From Nocardiopsis sp. YSL2 (GTDB lineage: Bacteria > Actinomycetota > Actinomycetes > Streptosporangiales > Streptosporangiaceae): DNA of 64,000 nucleotides. The stretch spans positions 1,116,001-1,180,000 of the forward strand of contig NZ_JAMOAO010000001.1 of NCBI RefSeq assembly GCF_030555055.1, written 5' to 3'. Positions 27,630 through 36,150 of this stretch are shown here, piece after piece (position 1 is the stretch's first letter; each line of letters begins with the position of its first letter). Under the pieces are notes generated by a model. The model had not been told where the DNA came from. It did not search any database and saw only the letters and a list, made by a program, of their open reading frames with translations. Made by a program: the position numbers and the translations under genes.

Positions 27630-28466
27630 ATGAGCGAGTTGACCGAGCCGATGACCGGAACCCGGTTCCAGGTGGTCCTGCCCGACGAGTCGCCGCACGT
27701 GCCGCCCGAGGCCCTGGTCGACCTGGGTGTGCGCGCCGAGTCCCTGGGCGCGCACACCGTCTGGCTGCCCGACCACCTGCTGCCGCCCGAGCCCTACGGC
27801 CCCACGTTCGGCGGGGTGTACGAACCGCTGGTGACCCTGGCCCACCTGTCCGCGCGCACGAGCCGGGTGCGGCTGGGGACGTCGGTCCTGGTGGTGCCGA
27901 TGCGCGATCCGTTCGTGCTGGCCAAGCAGGTGGCGACGCTGCACGCGCTGTCGGCGGGCCGGTTCGTCCTGGGGGCGGGGGTCGGCTGGCAGGCCGAGGA
28001 GTTCGCCGCCGTGGGCGCGGACTTCGCCACCCGCGGCGCCCGCACGGACGAGGCGCTGCGGCTGCTGCGGCACCTGTTCGAGGGCGAGGGGCCGTTCGAG
28101 GGGCGCTTCCACTCCTACGAGCGGGGCGTGTTCGAGCCGAGGCCGCGCACGCGCGTGCCGGTGATGGTGGGCGGGGTGTCCGAGCGGGCGCTGCGGCGCG
28201 CCGCCGACCGGGCGGACGAGTGGCAGGGGGTGGGGTTGGACGCCCCCGCGTTCGTGCGGGCCCGCAACCGGCTGCGCGAGCTCACCGACCGGCCGGTGCG
28301 GGCGGGCACGAGGATCGTGTGGGAGGGCGGCGAGGCCGGGTTCGGGCGGGCGGTCGCGTCCTACCGCGCGCTCGCGGCGGCCGGGGCGGACGCGGTGGCG
28401 GTGTGGTTCGGCGACGCCGAGGGGTTCGGCGAGCGGATGGAGCGCTTCGCCGACGCGCTCGGGTGA
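27630..28466 (+). CDS. LLM-class F420-dependent oxidoreductase
   Basis: A 278-residue luciferase-like monooxygenase-fold protein, TIM barrel. Typical elements are FQVVLPDESPHVPPEALVDL, HTVWLPDHLLPPEPYGP, the RVRLGTSVLVVPMRDPFVLAKQVATL cofactor block and LGAGVGWQAEEFAAVG. These match the F420-using group common in actinobacteria. The start ATG at 27630 (MSELTEPM) is chosen, with an alternative Met at 27651. The preceding ORF extension covers the EEP remnant and is not coding. Substrate unknown. Confidence 0.86.
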   Translation: MSELTEPMTGTRFQVVLPDESPHVPPEALVDLGVRAESLGAHTVWLPDHLLPPEPYGPTFGGVYEPLVTLAHLSARTSRVRLGTSVLVVPMRDPFVLAKQVATLHALSAGRFVLGAGVGWQAEEFAAVGADFATRGARTDEALRLLRHLFEGEGPFEGRFHSYERGVFEPRPRTRVPVMVGGVSERALRRAADRADEWQGVGLDAPAFVRARNRLRELTDRPVRAGTRIVWEGGEAGFGRAVASYRALAAAGADAVAVWFGDAEGFGERMERFADALG

Positions 28467-28551
28467 GCCGATCCCGGGCGGGCCGACCGCATCCCTCACG
28501 CACCCGGCTGGCATGCTGGGGCCGATCACGCGTCGGGGAGGGGAGCGGCGG

Positions 28552-29178
28552 ATGGGCGACTTCGAGCGGGCGACGGTGCTGTTCGATCTGGACGGTGTGC
28601 TGGTCGACTCCGGGACGGCCGTCCGCGAGGGCCTGCTCGCCTGGGCCCGCGAACGCGACCTGGATCCCGCGCGGGTCCTGCGGCACTCGCACGGGCGCAC
28701 CAACGCCGGACTGGTCGCGCTGGTGGCGCCGCACCTGGACCCGGAGGCCGAGGACCTGGTGATCGAGGGCCACGAGGCCGCCCTGGGGGACACCGTCCAG
28801 GCCATGCCCGGGGCCCACGAGCTGCTGGCCGCCCTGAGGGACCGGGGCCGCCCCTGGGCGGTGGTGACGTCGGGCAGCCGCAGGATCGCCACGGCCCGGA
28901 TCGACACTGCGGGGCTCCCCGGACCCGGAGTCCTGGTGACCGCCGACGACGTCACCGAGGGCAAGCCGCATCCTGAGCCGTACCTGCTCGGCGCCGAGCG
29001 CATGGGCGTGGCGCCGTCGGCCTGCGTGGTGGTGGAGGACTCCCCCGGTGGTGCCCGCGCGGGCCTGGCCGCCGGGATGCCGGTGGTCGCGGTGGCGTCC
29101 ACCGCGGTCGGGGAAGAGCTGGCGCACGCGACCGTGGTGGTCGAAGGCCTCACGGACGCGGCCCGCCTGCTGGTGTGA
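28552..29178 (+). CDS. HAD-superfamily phosphatase, beta-phosphoglucomutase-like
   Basis: A 208-residue HAD hydrolase. Motif I FDLDGVLVDSG supplies Asp12 and Asp14; motif II is VVTSGSRR; motif III Lys and motif IV are in EGKPHPEPYLLGA and VVVEDSPGGARAG. The cap is a short helical type I insertion, resembling GS1/DOG sugar-phosphatases such as 2-deoxyglucose-6-phosphate phosphatase. ATG 28552 has GGGGAGGGGAG upstream. It stands alone between the LLM oxidoreductase and isochorismatase-like genes on the same strand. Confidence 0.9.
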   Translation: MGDFERATVLFDLDGVLVDSGTAVREGLLAWARERDLDPARVLRHSHGRTNAGLVALVAPHLDPEAEDLVIEGHEAALGDTVQAMPGAHELLAALRDRGRPWAVVTSGSRRIATARIDTAGLPGPGVLVTADDVTEGKPHPEPYLLGAERMGVAPSACVVVEDSPGGARAGLAAGMPVVAVASTAVGEELAHATVVVEGLTDAARLLV

Positions 29179-29314
29179 GCCGGGGCGGGCCCCGCGCGAG
29201 GCGGCGCGGTCGGCCGCCCCGAGGATCCGCGGACCCGTGCGCATGACCGGATCGGTCCGGTCCCGGTCGGGATCGTGTCTGCCGTCTCCGCGGCGGCGCT
29301 GACACGATCAGGGC

Positions 29315-29896
29315 ATGACAGCAGCACTCCTCGTGATCGACGCCCAGCAGTCCTTCCTCCAGCGCGAGAGCTGGACCGCCTCCTCCGACCCGAAGATCGC
29401 CTCCACCATCGCGCGCCTCGTGGACCACTTCCGCGACCGGGGCGACCGGGTCGCGTGGGTCCTGCACACCGCACCGGGCAGCGGTACGGTGTTCGACCCC
29501 GCGCTCGGGTTCGTCGAGTTCATGGACGGTCTGGCCCCGGCCGAGGGCGAACCCGTGCGCACCAAGACGGTGCACAACGCCTTCACCGGCACCGACCTGG
29601 CCGAGGTCCTCGCCGGTTGGGGCGTGGACGAGGTCACCGTCTGCGGTGTGCGCACCGAACAGTGCTGCGAGACGACCGCGCGCGTAGCCTCCGACCTGGG
29701 ATTTCGGGTGACCTTCGCCGTGGACGCCACGGCGACCGAGCCCATCGAGGCCCCCGGCTCCCCCGCGGGCCGCCCGCTGGCCGAGGTGCTGGCCGACCCC
29801 GGCACGCTCCTGCCCGAGGACGTCATCACCCGCACGGTCTACGCCCTCTCCGGCCGGTTCGCCGACGTGCGCACGGTCGCGGAGATCACCGGGTAG
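29315..29896 (+). CDS. Isochorismatase-like cysteine hydrolase
   Basis: A 193-residue protein of the isochorismatase/nicotinamidase fold. The Asp-Lys-Cys catalytic triad is visible as Asp9 (VIDAQQSF), Lys84 (RTKTVHNAF) and Cys117 (GVRTEQCCETTARVA). It probably hydrolyses an amide or N-carbamoyl compound. The next gene, a GlxA-type AraC regulator, starts 25 bp downstream on the same strand; this pair recurs in actinobacteria and suggests that the regulator controls the hydrolase or senses its substrate. Confidence 0.88.
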   Translation: MTAALLVIDAQQSFLQRESWTASSDPKIASTIARLVDHFRDRGDRVAWVLHTAPGSGTVFDPALGFVEFMDGLAPAEGEPVRTKTVHNAFTGTDLAEVLAGWGVDEVTVCGVRTEQCCETTARVASDLGFRVTFAVDATATEPIEAPGSPAGRPLAEVLADPGTLLPEDVITRTVYALSGRFADVRTVAEITG

Positions 29897-29921
29897 ACCA
29901 GACGGTAGGATTGGCCGGATC

Positions 29922-30842
29922 GTGACCAGTGTCGTCTTCCTGCTGACGCCGGGCCTGCACCTGTTGGACCTCGCCGGCCCGGCCCAGGTGTTCTCCACCG
30001 CCACGGACATGGGCCTGTCCTACCGCGTCCGCTACGTCGCCGAGCACGCCGACGTGGCCACCGCCCAGGGGGTGGGGCTGCGGGCCGAGACGGACATGCC
30101 CGGGCTGACCCCCGACGACCTCGTGGTCGTCCCCGGCTGGCGCGCCGGAGGCCGTGTCCGACGCCATGTGCTCGGTGCCGACCACGCCGACGCCCTGGTC
30201 GCCCACCACGCGGAGGGCGGCACGGTGGCCAGCGTGTGTTCGGGTGCCTTCGCCCTCGGCGACGTCGGCCTGCTGGACGGACGCCGCTGCACCACCCACC
30301 ACGAACTCCAGGACGAACTGGCACGGCGCCGGCCCCGCGCCCGGGTGGTACGGGACGTGCTGTACGTGTCCGACGACGGCGTGGTGACCTCGGCCGGGAT
30401 CGCCAGCGGCATCGATCTCGCCCTGCACCTGGTGACCATGCGCCACGGGCCCTCGACGGCGGCGGCCATCGCGCGCACCATGGTCGTCCACACGCGCCGC
30501 AACGGCGACGAGCCCCAGGCCAGCGCCATGCTCCGGCACCGGGACCACCTCGTCGACGTCGTGCACCGGGCCCAGGACACCATCGACGCCCGTTTCCGGT
30601 CGGCCCTGCCGCTGGCCGACCTGGCCGCCTCGGTCGGCGTCAGCGAGCGCACGCTCAGCCGCGCCTTCACGGCGGCGACCGGTCTCACACCGCTGCGCTA
30701 CCAGCAGGTGCTGCGGGTCGAGCACGCCGAGCACCTCATCGGGCGGGGCGCCACCGTCGAGGCCGCGGCGCGGGCGGTCGGGTTCCAGGACGCGCGGATG
30801 CTGCGCCGCCTGCGCTCGCGCCCGGGTGTCGTCCGGCTCTGA
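29922..30842 (+). CDS. GlxA-type AraC-family regulator with DJ-1/PfpI domain
   Basis: A 306-residue regulator from the GTG at 29922. Residues 1-170 form a DJ-1/PfpI-like domain (LLTPGLHLLDLAGPAQVF, and the nucleophile-elbow position VASVCSGAFALG with Cys). Residues about 215-306 carry two AraC helix-turn-helices (LADLAASVGVSERTLSRAF and AAARAVGFQDARMLRR). The domain probably senses a small metabolite rather than acting as protease. It follows the isochorismatase-like hydrolase with 25 bp between. Confidence 0.88.
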   Translation: MTSVVFLLTPGLHLLDLAGPAQVFSTATDMGLSYRVRYVAEHADVATAQGVGLRAETDMPGLTPDDLVVVPGWRAGGRVRRHVLGADHADALVAHHAEGGTVASVCSGAFALGDVGLLDGRRCTTHHELQDELARRRPRARVVRDVLYVSDDGVVTSAGIASGIDLALHLVTMRHGPSTAAAIARTMVVHTRRNGDEPQASAMLRHRDHLVDVVHRAQDTIDARFRSALPLADLAASVGVSERTLSRAFTAATGLTPLRYQQVLRVEHAEHLIGRGATVEAAARAVGFQDARMLRRLRSRPGVVRL

Positions 30843-30849
30843 CCGCGCG

Positions 30850-30884
30850 GCGCCGCCGGTGCGGGCGACCCGCAGCGGCGGCGC
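30850..30884. terminator. Bipartite hairpin between convergent genes
   Basis: GCGCCGCCG (30850-30858) pairs with CGGCGGCGC (30876-30884) and GCGGG with CCCGC inside it, giving a 14-bp stem with a small internal loop. Confidence 0.65.
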
Positions 30885-30898
30885 GACGAGGCTCGGGC

Positions 30899-31381
30899 TC
30901 AGGCGCGCAGGGCGTCGATGAGTTCCTGCTCGTCGTCGTGGGACAGGTTGGTCTGGATGACCGTCGGCGCCAGCGGCTTGAACGCCTCCACGGCCCGGTC
31001 CCTGGTGGCCTCGTCGGCCAGCAGGAACACGGCCGCCCGCTCCTGTTCCAGCTCGGCGCCGATCTTCTTGATCATCTCGTCGTCGATGCCGATGTCGGTG
31101 AGCTTGCCGGCGACGGCCCCCGAGGCGGCGCCGACGGCCAGCCCGAGGAGGGGGTTGAGGAAGAGCAGGCCGATGAGCGTGCCCCAGAAGGCGCCCCCCA
31201 GGGCGCCGTAGCCGGTCATGTTCACGGTCTGGTGGATGCGCGGACGCCCCTTGTCGTCCTTGTAGACGTAGGCGGCGTCCTCCAACCGCAGGAGTTCCTG
31301 CTTGCCGAGGTCGGCGGCGATGTCCAGAGCCCGCTCCGCGGTGTCGCGGTCGGCCACTCCGAGGACGATCAGCTGAGCCAT
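30899..31381 (-). CDS. DUF1269-family membrane protein
   Basis: A 160-residue protein with a ferredoxin-like N-terminal half (LIVLGVADRDTAERALDIAADL and DAAYVYKDDKGRPRIHQ), a central glycine-rich hydrophobic stretch (GALGGAFWGTLIGLLFLNPLLG then AVGAASGAVAGKLTDIGI), and an acidic C-terminus. This is the DUF1269 architecture, of unknown function and often stress-induced. Start ATG 31381 follows a GGGGGGAA sequence on the minus strand. The long leader contains GGGAGG/CCTCCC arms. Confidence 0.82.
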   Translation of the reverse strand: MAQLIVLGVADRDTAERALDIAADLGKQELLRLEDAAYVYKDDKGRPRIHQTVNMTGYGALGGAFWGTLIGLLFLNPLLGLAVGAASGAVAGKLTDIGIDDEMIKKIGAELEQERAAVFLLADEATRDRAVEAFKPLAPTVIQTNLSHDDEQELIDALRA

Positions 31382-31657
31382 GGGTGTGTTCCCCCCGTCA
31401 TGGTGCCGGACCCGCTCCGGGCCCGATCGGCGGGAGGTTTCCCGCGATCGCCTCCCGTTAGCCCCATGACAGGGGACATGGCCCGCAAAGCCCGCGGTGG
31501 GCGGCGGGACGGGCCGCCCGCGGATCACCATTCGCGCCAGAGCCCGGCGGCCACGCTCTTCTTGGTGTCGCGCCAGGAGCGGGAGGGTCGCGTGATCATG
31601 GGCGGCGCGCTACGGGCTCGCGGGGACAGAAGCGGGCCCCGCCGGTCGGCCGCGCCG

Positions 31658-32035
31658 TCAGTCCTGGTCGGCGTCGTAGCGCTCCCTGGCGCGTTCGACG
31701 TCGGGGAGGTTGGCGGCGGTCCACCCCAGGAGGGCGTCGATGAGCTCCTGGAGTGTCGTGCCGAGCGGCGTGATCCGGTACTCGACGGCGATGGGCCGCG
31801 TGCTGGTGACGACGCGCTCGACCATGCCGTTGCGCTCCAGGCGGCGCAGTGTCGCCGTGAGCGACTTCTGCGTGACGACGGGGATCGCGCGGCGCAGCTC
31901 GTTGAAGCGCGAGGGCCGCCCGCACAGCTCTTCGAGTACCTGGAGCGACCACTTGTCGAGCAGCTGGTCGAGCAGCTCTCGCTGAGGGGCGGTGATCTGG
32001 GGGTGGCCGGTCCCGGCCTGGTCGGTATCCCGCAT
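31658..32035 (-). CDS. HxlR-family transcriptional regulator
   Basis: A 125-residue winged-helix protein; the core reads LLDKWSLQVLEELCGRPSRFNELRRAIPVVTQKSLTATLRRLERNGMVERV, and the wing is PIAVEYRITPLGTTLQ. HxlR proteins bind as dimers and respond to redox or aldehyde signals; the single Cys in LEELCGRP could be a sensor. The ATG at 32035 has no ribosome site but lies 7 nt after a TAACCT element, with TTGGTC 18 bp further up, fitting a leaderless transcript. Divergent from the RidA-like gene, which it probably controls. Confidence 0.88.
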   Translation of the reverse strand: MRDTDQAGTGHPQITAPQRELLDQLLDKWSLQVLEELCGRPSRFNELRRAIPVVTQKSLTATLRRLERNGMVERVVTSTRPIAVEYRITPLGTTLQELIDALLGWTAANLPDVERARERYDADQD

Positions 32036-32037
32036 GA

Positions 32038-32055
32038 AACCTAGGTTAATTGAAG
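32038..32055. promoter_or_regulatory. HxlR operator/promoter region
   Basis: AACCTAGGTT (32038-32047) is a perfect palindrome abutting TTGAAG (32050-32055), the likely -35 of the RidA-like gene (-10 TAGACA at 32074-32079, 18-bp spacer). It also overlaps the -10 of the hxlR-like gene. Confidence 0.6.
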
Positions 32056-32115
32056 TTCCCTGAGGCGACCAAGTAGACATGGGATACCGCCCACTCGACA
32101 CGAAAGGGACCTCCG

Positions 32116-32526
32116 ATGACCGTGCGACTCCTGACCCCCGACGGCATGTTCCAGCCCGTCCCCTACCACCACGTCTCGATCGGCACCGGCACCCGCCAGG
32201 TGCACGTCGCCGGGCAGATCGCGCGCGACGCCGAGGGCCGCCCCGTGGCGACCGGCGACCTCACCGGGCAGGTCGAGCACGCCCTGCGCAACACCGCGCG
32301 CGGGCTCGCCGGCGCCGGAGCGGACTTCACCGACGTCGTGCGCCTGCGGTTCTTCGTCACGGGCTGGAACCCCCACATGGCGGACGCCTTCATGGCGGGG
32401 ATCGAGAACGTCACCGACGAGCTGGGGATGCCGCGGCCGCTGCCGCCCGTGTCGCTCATCGGCGTCGACTACCTCTTCGAGCCCGACGTGCTCGTCGAGG
32501 TCGAGGCGTTCGCGACCCTGGACTGA
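32116..32526 (+). CDS. RidA-family protein lacking the catalytic arginine
   Basis: A 136-residue chorismate-mutase-like RidA-fold protein; VHVAGQIARDAEGRPVATGDLTGQVEHAL and DVVRLRFFVT are typical. Authentic RidA enzymes deaminate reactive imines with an Arg in a PARS motif. The corresponding segment here reads PVSLIGVD (residues 111-118), with no Arg, so it probably belongs to a non-deaminase Rid subgroup. AAAGGGA precedes the ATG. Controlled, by inference, by the divergent HxlR regulator. Confidence 0.85.
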   Translation: MTVRLLTPDGMFQPVPYHHVSIGTGTRQVHVAGQIARDAEGRPVATGDLTGQVEHALRNTARGLAGAGADFTDVVRLRFFVTGWNPHMADAFMAGIENVTDELGMPRPLPPVSLIGVDYLFEPDVLVEVEAFATLD

Positions 32527-32539
32527 CCGGCGCCACGGC

Positions 32540-32563
32540 GGCCCCGCGTCCCGGCGCGGGGCC
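32540..32563. terminator. Terminator between convergent genes
   Basis: GGCCCCGCG (32540-32548) and CGCGGGGCC (32555-32563) form a perfect 9-bp stem with a 6-nt loop. Confidence 0.6.
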
Positions 32564-32599
32564 GTCGGCGTCCGGGCACGCGCCCGCCCGCGCCCGCGG

Positions 32600-33382
32600 T
32601 CAGGTGCGGCGGGCCAGGTACAGGCGGGTGAGGTAGGGGATGCGCACGACGCCGTCGGGGAAGTGCTCCGCCACCAGGCCCGTGAGGGCCGCCCGGGTGC
32701 GCTCCGGGCCGATGGCGCGGACCACGGCGGCCGTCTTGGTGGAGGACAGGGCCATCCCGAGGTACTCGTCCGGGTCGAGTTCGCGCACCCATCGGCCGGT
32801 GCTCTCGGCGGCCTCGGCCAGCCCTTCCCGGGCCGCCAGCTCGCCGAGCGTGTCGAAGCCGCGGTAGTCGCGCCGGTAGCCGTCCCCGTACTGCTCCAGC
32901 AGGCTCTCGTGCGCGTCGGCGAACGCGCTCGCGGTCCAGTCGCGGTCGTTGCTCAGGACGGCGACGGTCCCGCCGGGGGCGAGCACGCGGACCGCCTCCG
33001 CGTAGAAGGCGGGACGGTCGAACCAGTGGACGGCCTGCGCGGCGAGCACGAGCACGGCCGAGCCGTCGGGGAAGGGCACGTCCTCGGCACGGCCGTCGGT
33101 GAACTCCACCCCGTCGGCCCCGTCCGCGGCCGTGTCGCGCATCGCGTGGCCGGGCTCCACGCCGACCACCCGTGGCCCGGGTCCGAAGGCATCGCGCAGG
33201 GCACGCGTGGAGATGCCCGTCCCGGCCCCGACGTCGAGCAGGAGCCACGGTTCGGGCCAGGTGGCGCGGCTGCCGGCCGCGACGTACTCGCGCAGCCGGT
33301 CGAGCACGGGTGCGGGGTAGCCGGGTCGGAAGCGCCGGTAGTTCTCCGTGAGCCGGTCGAAAGCCTGTGTACGGTCGCCCAC
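32600..33382 (-). CDS. Class I SAM-dependent methyltransferase
   Basis: A 260-residue methyltransferase. Motif I is LLLDVGAGTGISTRAL, the ribose-binding acid is in VVGVEPGHAMRD, and VLVLAAQAVHWFDRPAFYAEAVRVL is the motif IV/V region characteristic of the methyltransferase-11 group related to trans-aconitate and toxin methyltransferases. Start GTG at 33382 has GAGGGG six bases upstream. No neighbour suggests the substrate. Confidence 0.85.
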   Translation of the reverse strand: MGDRTQAFDRLTENYRRFRPGYPAPVLDRLREYVAAGSRATWPEPWLLLDVGAGTGISTRALRDAFGPGPRVVGVEPGHAMRDTAADGADGVEFTDGRAEDVPFPDGSAVLVLAAQAVHWFDRPAFYAEAVRVLAPGGTVAVLSNDRDWTASAFADAHESLLEQYGDGYRRDYRGFDTLGELAAREGLAEAAESTGRWVRELDPDEYLGMALSSTKTAAVVRAIGPERTRAALTGLVAEHFPDGVVRIPYLTRLYLARRT

Positions 33383-33420
33383 GCTGGTCCCCTCGGTCGT
33401 CGGTCGCGGCGGCTGTGAGA

Positions 33421-34392
33421 CTACACCGCGGGTACGGCCGGGCCCGGGCGCGCGGGCTTGTGCGCGTTCCTGCGGTACTCCGAGGGGTTGACCCCGGTGT
33501 GGGCCTTGAAGGCGGAGCTGAACGCGAACGCGCTGCCGTAGCCGACCCGTCCGGCGACCGCCTCCAGCCCCAGGTCGGGCCGGGCCGAGAGCAGGTCGCA
33601 GGCGGTGGTCAGCCGCCACGTGCGCAGGTAGGCCATGGGCGGGGTGCCCACCGCCCGCTGGAAGCGGTCCGCCAGGGTGGAGCGCGAGACGGCGCAGGCG
33701 CGGGCGAGCGACGCCAGGGTCCAAGGCCGCTCGGGGCTCCCGTGGACCAGCTCCAGTGCGCGCGCCACGACGTCGTCGCCCCGGGCGCTGAGCCAGCTGG
33801 GCTCCGCGCGGGGGTGCTCCTCCAGCCAGGCGCGGACGGACATGACCAGCAGGCAGTCCAGGAGGCGGTCGTTCAGGCTCGCCTGGGCGACCCCGTCGGT
33901 GGTGATCCCGCGGATCAGCAGGTCGACCAGGGCCGGGTCGACGCTGCCCGCGCGCAGGACCGCCAGGGGCGGCAGCGCGGACAGGGCCAGGCGCCCGACC
34001 TCGCTGTCGTCCTCGTAGGCGCCGATGACCAGGGAATACGCGCCCTCGGGGTCGTTGCCCCACGTCCCCACGCCGTGGGACATGCTCACGTGCAGTTCCT
34101 GTCCGTCCTCGGCGACACAGCGCTGACCGGGGTGGACGGTGATCGTGGGGGCACGGCCGGACCGGTCGGACAGCACGTAGGGGTCGGGTCCGCGGGTGAG
34201 GACGACGTCGCCGGGGTCGAGCGCCGCCTCCTCGCCGGTGGTGCGGACCCAGACCCGCCCGGAGGTGACCACGGCCAGGCCCAGGGCGGCCCCGTCCCGG
34301 ATGTCGATCGACCAGGGCGGGCTCATGACGATGCGCAACGTGAAGGCGCCCCGGGCCCGCGGGCCGTCGAGCAGGTGCGTGAGGGGGTCCAT
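33421..34392 (-). CDS. AraC-family regulator with cupin-type sensor domain
   Basis: A 323-residue regulator. Residues 1-200 form a cupin-6 type ligand domain (GRVWVRTTGEEAALDPGDVVLTRG), the rest two AraC helix-turn-helices (TLASLARACAVSRSTLADRFQ; AVAGRVGYGSAFAFSSAFKAHTGVNPSEYR). It is divergent from the NmrA-type NAD(P)-binding protein gene, a common actinobacterial pairing in which the regulator controls the reductase. TGGTCCG direct repeats lie in the shared gap. Confidence 0.88.
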   Translation of the reverse strand: MDPLTHLLDGPRARGAFTLRIVMSPPWSIDIRDGAALGLAVVTSGRVWVRTTGEEAALDPGDVVLTRGPDPYVLSDRSGRAPTITVHPGQRCVAEDGQELHVSMSHGVGTWGNDPEGAYSLVIGAYEDDSEVGRLALSALPPLAVLRAGSVDPALVDLLIRGITTDGVAQASLNDRLLDCLLVMSVRAWLEEHPRAEPSWLSARGDDVVARALELVHGSPERPWTLASLARACAVSRSTLADRFQRAVGTPPMAYLRTWRLTTACDLLSARPDLGLEAVAGRVGYGSAFAFSSAFKAHTGVNPSEYRRNAHKPARPGPAVPAV

Positions 34393-34443
34393 GGAAGCAG
34401 CCTACGTCTGGACGATCTCTTATGCCATCCGGACAATGGATCA

Positions 34444-34465
34444 TGGTCCGTCCGAATGTGGTCCG
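34444..34465. promoter_or_regulatory. TGGTCCG direct repeats, candidate AraC site
   Basis: TGGTCCG occurs at 34444-34450 and 34459-34465, 15 bp apart on the same strand, in the 86-bp gap between the divergent regulator and NmrA-type genes. Direct repeats are the usual site form for AraC proteins. Confidence 0.45.
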
Positions 34466-34478
34466 CTGTACTGAGGAC

Positions 34479-35300
34479 ATGACACACGAACGCATCCTCG
34501 TCACCGGCGGCACCGGCATGACCGGTCGCCGCGTCTCCCACCGGCTGGCCGAGCGCGGAGTCGACGTCCGCGTCGGCTCCCGCTCGGGGGCCCCGCCCTT
34601 CGAGTGGCACGACCCCGCGACCTGGGACGCGGTCCTGGACGGCGTCGACGGCGTCTACCTGTGCTTCCATCCCGACCTGGCCTTCCCGGGCGCGGCCGAG
34701 GCGGTCTCGGCGTTCGCCGCCCGCGCCGCCGGGCGCGGTGCCACCCGCATGGTCCTGCTGTCCGGACGCGGGGAGGAGGGCGCGCGACGCGCGGAGGAGG
34801 CCGTGCGCGCCGCCTTCGCGGACCTGACCGTCCTGCGCTGCGCGATGTTCGCGCAGAACTTCTCCGAGTACATCCTGGTCGACGCGGTGCGCGCGGGCAC
34901 CGTCGCGCTGCCCGTCCCCGACGTGCCCGAACCCTTCGTGGACCTGGCGGACGTGGCGGAGGCCGCCGCACGGGCCCTCACCGAGGACGGGCACGCGGGA
35001 CGGCTGTACGAGATGACCGGTCCGCGCTCGCTGACCTTCGCCGAGGCCGGGGCCCTGATGGGAGAGGCGGCCGGTCACCCCGTGTCCTACCTGACGGTGA
35101 CGCCCGCGGACTTCGTGGCCGAGTCCGTCCGGGCGGGGATGCCCGCCGAGGTCGCCGAAGGGCTCACGGAACTGTTCACCGAGATCCTGGACGGCCGCAA
35201 CGCCGAGCCGACCGACGGTGTGGAGCGCGCGCTGGGCCGCCCGGCGGGCGACTTCGCCGACTACGTCGCGCGCGCCGCCTCGGAGGGGGCCTGGTCCTGA
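34479..35300 (+). CDS. NmrA-like NAD(P)-binding protein
   Basis: A 273-residue atypical SDR. The N-terminal cofactor loop is ILVTGGTGMTGRRVSHRL, followed by VRVGSRSGAPP where an Arg selects NADP. Catalytic Tyr/Lys of classical SDRs are missing, as expected for NmrA-type redox sensors and quinone reductases. The C-terminal half has LRCAMFAQNFSEYI, a typical NmrA segment. ATG 34479 is preceded by GAGG. Probably controlled by the divergent AraC regulator. Confidence 0.88.
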   Translation: MTHERILVTGGTGMTGRRVSHRLAERGVDVRVGSRSGAPPFEWHDPATWDAVLDGVDGVYLCFHPDLAFPGAAEAVSAFAARAAGRGATRMVLLSGRGEEGARRAEEAVRAAFADLTVLRCAMFAQNFSEYILVDAVRAGTVALPVPDVPEPFVDLADVAEAAARALTEDGHAGRLYEMTGPRSLTFAEAGALMGEAAGHPVSYLTVTPADFVAESVRAGMPAEVAEGLTELFTEILDGRNAEPTDGVERALGRPAGDFADYVARAASEGAWS

Positions 35301-35443
35301 CCGGGTCGGGGACCACGGGCGCGACACAGGGGCGGGCCGGGCGCGGAAAGCGGGCTCCCGGGCCGCCGCGTCCGTAGTCTCGGAGCCGCCGGAGGTTCCG
35401 CGGACCGCCGGCGGCCGCACGACCAGCACCGAGGAGGCCGCCC

Positions 35444-36085
35444 GTGACCGACCACGAGCGCGACCGGCACCACACGGCCCAGGGTGAGCGCACCCGGCGC
35501 CGGATCATCGACGCCGCCACCGAGCTGTTCTCGCGCTGCGGCTACTGGGGTGTGTCCCTGGGCGACGTCGCCGAGCGCGCGGGGCTCACCCACGCGGGCG
35601 TGCTCCACCACTTCCCGAGCCGGGAGGCCGTGCTCCTGCACGTGCTGAGCCGGCGGGACGAGGTGGACGCGCCCCTGCTCACGGCGCCCGGGCTGGGCCA
35701 CCGGGAGCTGGTGGACAACGTCGTACGGATGGTGGAGCGCAACGCGGCCGCGCCGGGGCTGGTCTCGCTGCACGCGACGCTGGCCGCCGAGGCCACCGAT
35801 CCCGCCCACCCCGCGCACGAGTACTTCGTCGGCCGGTACCGGAACCTGCGCGACCACCTGGCCCCGGCGCTGGCCGGCCTGCTCGGGGAGCGCGAGGGGC
35901 CGGCGGCGGAGATCGCCGCCCAACAGCTCGTGGCGCTCACCGACGGGCTCCAGGTGCAGTGGCTCCTGGACCCGGGCGCCGTCGACATGCGCGCCGCGGT
36001 GGTGTCGTTCCTGCGCACCCTGGGCATCGCGGCCGAGGAGCCGCCGGGCCCGGCGAGTGCGGGACCGGGACCGGGAGCGCGGTAG
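35444..36085 (+). CDS. TetR-family transcriptional regulator
   Basis: A 213-residue repressor from a GTG preceded by GAGGAGG. The helix-turn-helix is TRRRIIDAATELFSRCGYWGVSLGDVAERAGLTHAGVLHHF. The ligand domain ends in a Gly/Pro-rich tail. The downstream ACR3-like carrier starts 65 bp later on the same strand, so the two may be co-transcribed. Ligand unknown. Confidence 0.88.
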   Translation: MTDHERDRHHTAQGERTRRRIIDAATELFSRCGYWGVSLGDVAERAGLTHAGVLHHFPSREAVLLHVLSRRDEVDAPLLTAPGLGHRELVDNVVRMVERNAAAPGLVSLHATLAAEATDPAHPAHEYFVGRYRNLRDHLAPALAGLLGEREGPAAEIAAQQLVALTDGLQVQWLLDPGAVDMRAAVVSFLRTLGIAAEEPPGPASAGPGPGAR

Positions 36086-36150
36086 GAGGCGTCGTGCTCG
36101 GCCGTCCTAGAGTGGAGGGACGTACCGCCGAGCCCCGCCGAGAGAGCACC

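Noticed and set aside
31525..31599. 24-codon minus-strand frame ending KKSVAAGLWREW
   Set aside because: The end looks protein-like, but there is no ribosome site and the frame is too short to support without conservation data.
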